Of a stretch of DNA of 64,000 bases, positions 62,370 to 64,000 are shown in pieces; within the stretch, counting starts at the first letter, position 1, and every line of letters starts with the position of its first letter. This DNA is from Lysobacter sp. CFH 32150 (GTDB taxonomy: Bacteria; Pseudomonadota; Gammaproteobacteria; Xanthomonadales; Xanthomonadaceae): assembly GCF_022758295.1 (NCBI RefSeq), contig NZ_JALDWJ010000001.1, forward strand, positions 124,001 through 188,000, written 5' to 3'. A program made the position numbers and the translations under genes. The notes under the pieces were generated by a model, which did no database searches, was not told the origin of the DNA, and saw only the letters and a list, made by a program, of their open reading frames with translations.

Positions 62370-64000
62370 TCAATCCTCCGGCACTTCTGGCCGTCGCAAA
62401 TCCTGGCGATAGCATAGCCCAGCCGCCTCCCCGGACCGTTGCGCGGCGTCCCAGAGCCGTGGATGCGTGCGCCGACGTTGCTCCAGCGCAATGCCAGCCG
62501 CCGCCAGATGGATACGCAGCGCACCTGAATCCGCCGTATCGACGACCTCCGCACCAACCCGGCACCAGCGCGCGACCACCTGCGGCTTGGGATGGCCGAA
62601 GCGGTTCCCCGCTCCGGAGGACACCAGTGCGTGGCGTGCCCCGGTGGCGGCGATGAATTCGGCATCGGACGAGCCGCCGCTGCCGTGATGCGGCACCAGC
62701 ACCACCTCGGCACGCAGGGAGGCGCGTTCACGCCGGATCAGCGCATGTTCGATCACCTCGCCGATATCCGCGGTCAGTAGCGCTGCGCCATGGGCGCTTT
62801 CCACCCGTAATACGCAACTCGCTTCGTTACCTAGATAAGGAAAATGCGCAGTGGGATGCAGGAAGCGGAAACGGACGCCATCCCACAACCAGGTTTCGCC
62901 AGCGCGGCAGGGACGCGTCGCCGGTGTCGGGCTGCCTTCGGGGGCGAATGCACTCATCACCGGAAACACACGCTGCACCGCAGGCCAACCACCGGCATGG
63001 TCGTTGTCGCCGTGACTGACCACGGCTGCATCGAGGCGGCGCACGCCGAGCGCGTGTAGTGTCGGCACCACCGCGCGCTCGCCTGCATCGAAGCCATCGC
63101 GCACCGCAGGACCCATGTCGTACAACAGATTGTGATGGGCGGTGCGCACCAGCACCGACAAGCCCTGCCCAACATCGATCACCGACAATTCAGCCTCACC
63201 GGTTCGCGGTAAATCGCGTTGCGGCCACAACAGCGGCAACCACAGCAGCAGCGCCAGCGGTTTGCCAACAACGCCGCGCGGCAGCAACAACCAGAACGCA
63301 CCGAATAGCGCCAATGGCAGCGCGAACCAGCGTGATTCCGGAAGCCACCATAATGCGAGTCCGCTTTCGCCCAGCGACTCGAACAATGGCCAGGTCAGGT
63401 CGAACGCCTGCGCCGCGAACTTCCATGCCCCGGCACCAGCGCCGGCATGCACGACTTCGCAAGCGATGCCGAGCAAAGCCAGTGGCACCACGACCAGGCT
63501 CCACCATGGCACTGCAAGCAGATTCGCGAATGGCCCGGCCAGGGAAGCCTGGCCGAACAGGACCACCGTCAGCGGCAGCAGCCCAAGCGTTGCCACGCCC
63601 TGAGCCGACAGGAAATCCCTGATGACGGCAGCACGCGATGGCCGCCCTGCTGGATGCGGCAGGCACCACAGCAGCCAGGCCACGCCGAGGAAGCTGAGCC
63701 AGAAACCGGCGCCGAGGATCGCCAAAGGATCGAGCACCAGGAGCGCGATCGCCGCCAACGCCAAGGCTTCGGAGGCACGCTGCGGTCGTCGCCATAATTT
63801 GGCTGCGACCACCACCGCGATCATCGACGTGGTGCGCATGGTCGGCAACGCGAACCCGGCGACGGCGGTATAGATGATCGCGCCGCACAGAGCCGCGATC
63901 GCGGCTGCCTGCGGCCTTGGCAATCGCCGCCCCAGCATGGGTGCCAATCGCCATGCCACCGCTGCAAGCAGAGCGAAGAAGCCGGCAACCAGGCCGACAT
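62370..64000 (-). CDS. comEC: DNA internalization competence protein ComEC/Rec2, C-terminal part, cut by window edge
   Basis: At least 543 codons; the frame runs off the right edge (GLVAGFFALLAAVAWRLAP at the edge is the family's conserved membrane segment), so the start lies outside. Several membrane helices (competence domain) precede a C-terminal metallo-beta-lactamase-like domain with ELSVIDVGQGLSVLVR and the HxxxDH-type VVSHGDNDHAGGW. It moves single-stranded DNA into the cytoplasm in natural transformation. In proteobacteria it is often linked to exbBD-msbA-lpxK, as here. Confidence 0.94.
   Translation of the reverse strand, partial: VGLVAGFFALLAAVAWRLAPMLGRRLPRPQAAAIAALCGAIIYTAVAGFALPTMRTTSMIAVVVAAKLWRRPQRASEALALAAIALLVLDPLAILGAGFWLSFLGVAWLLWCLPHPAGRPSRAAVIRDFLSAQGVATLGLLPLTVVLFGQASLAGPFANLLAVPWWSLVVVPLALLGIACEVVHAGAGAGAWKFAAQAFDLTWPLFESLGESGLALWWLPESRWFALPLALFGAFWLLLPRGVVGKPLALLLWLPLLWPQRDLPRTGEAELSVIDVGQGLSVLVRTAHHNLLYDMGPAVRDGFDAGERAVVPTLHALGVRRLDAAVVSHGDNDHAGGWPAVQRVFPVMSAFAPEGSPTPATRPCRAGETWLWDGVRFRFLHPTAHFPYLGNEASCVLRVESAHGAALLTADIGEVIEHALIRRERASLRAEVVLVPHHGSGGSSDAEFIAATGARHALVSSGAGNRFGHPKPQVVARWCRVGAEVVDTADSGALRIHLAAAGIALEQRRRTHPRLWDAAQRSGEAAGLCYRQDLRRPEVPED

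Overview
The window is a high-GC gammaproteobacterial chromosome segment, most likely from the Lysobacteraceae (Xanthomonadaceae: Lysobacter, Luteimonas and relatives). This rests on gene content and order (cmk-rpsA-ihfB-lapA-lapB, serC-pheA-hisC-aroA, comEC-exbB-exbD-msbA-lpxK-kdsB, uvrC-pgsA-tRNA-Gly/Cys/Leu), on an FFLEELY-type protein and a proline-rich membrane protein seen in this family, and on short palindromic repeats. No phylogeny was computed. No rRNA operon, prophage, CRISPR array or intact insertion sequence is visible.

Layout. 1-4.1 kb: lapB (cut by the edge), lapA, ihfB, rpsA and cmk on the minus strand, with a divergent zinc-free L36 gene. 4.2-7.2 kb: a BamE-like secreted protein, agmatine deiminase and N-carbamoylputrescine amidase (agmatine to putrescine) and an acetyltransferase. 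7.2-11.6 kb: a TetR regulator with an alpha/beta hydrolase, a TraB/PrgY-like protein, a DUF2306 membrane protein and a small M50-like protein. 11.6-19.4 kb: an adaptor plus two different RND permeases in one operon, divergent from two c-type cytochromes (19.7-20.5 kb). 20.5-28.6 kb: a proline-rich membrane protein, nfuA, phhB, rluC divergent from rne, and a GacA/UvrY-type response regulator. 28.7-34.2 kb: an M28 peptidase lipoprotein, tRNA-Ser, a LysR/azoreductase pair, serS and two TonB-domain proteins. 34.2-39.0 kb: serC-pheA-hisC-aroA. 39.2-41.9 kb: msrPQ and a dual-FHA membrane protein.

41.9-50.5 kb is the most interesting stretch. It holds a PHA granule-region protein, an FFLEELY protein, a patatin lipase, two phasins, a membrane-anchored Mrr-like protein, a two-domain reductase closely resembling bacterial fatty acyl-CoA reductases that make fatty alcohols, an acyl-CoA-binding protein and a TetR regulator. 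I infer a neutral-lipid or granule locus. The acyl-CoA-binding gene is flanked by two copies, in inverted orientation, of a 265-bp palindromic element. The copies are about 84 percent identical without gaps, and their outer 31-bp arms differ between copies but stay self-complementary within each copy.

50.6-64 kb: a TPR protein, tRNA-Val, an ArsC-like protein, a nucleotide-sugar dehydrogenase, tRNA-Leu/Cys/Gly, pgsA, uvrC, an NHL-repeat protein, then kdsB, lpxK, msbA, exbD, exbB and comEC (cut by the right edge). This last block couples Kdo activation, lipid A 4'-phosphorylation and lipid A flipping with an ExbBD motor.
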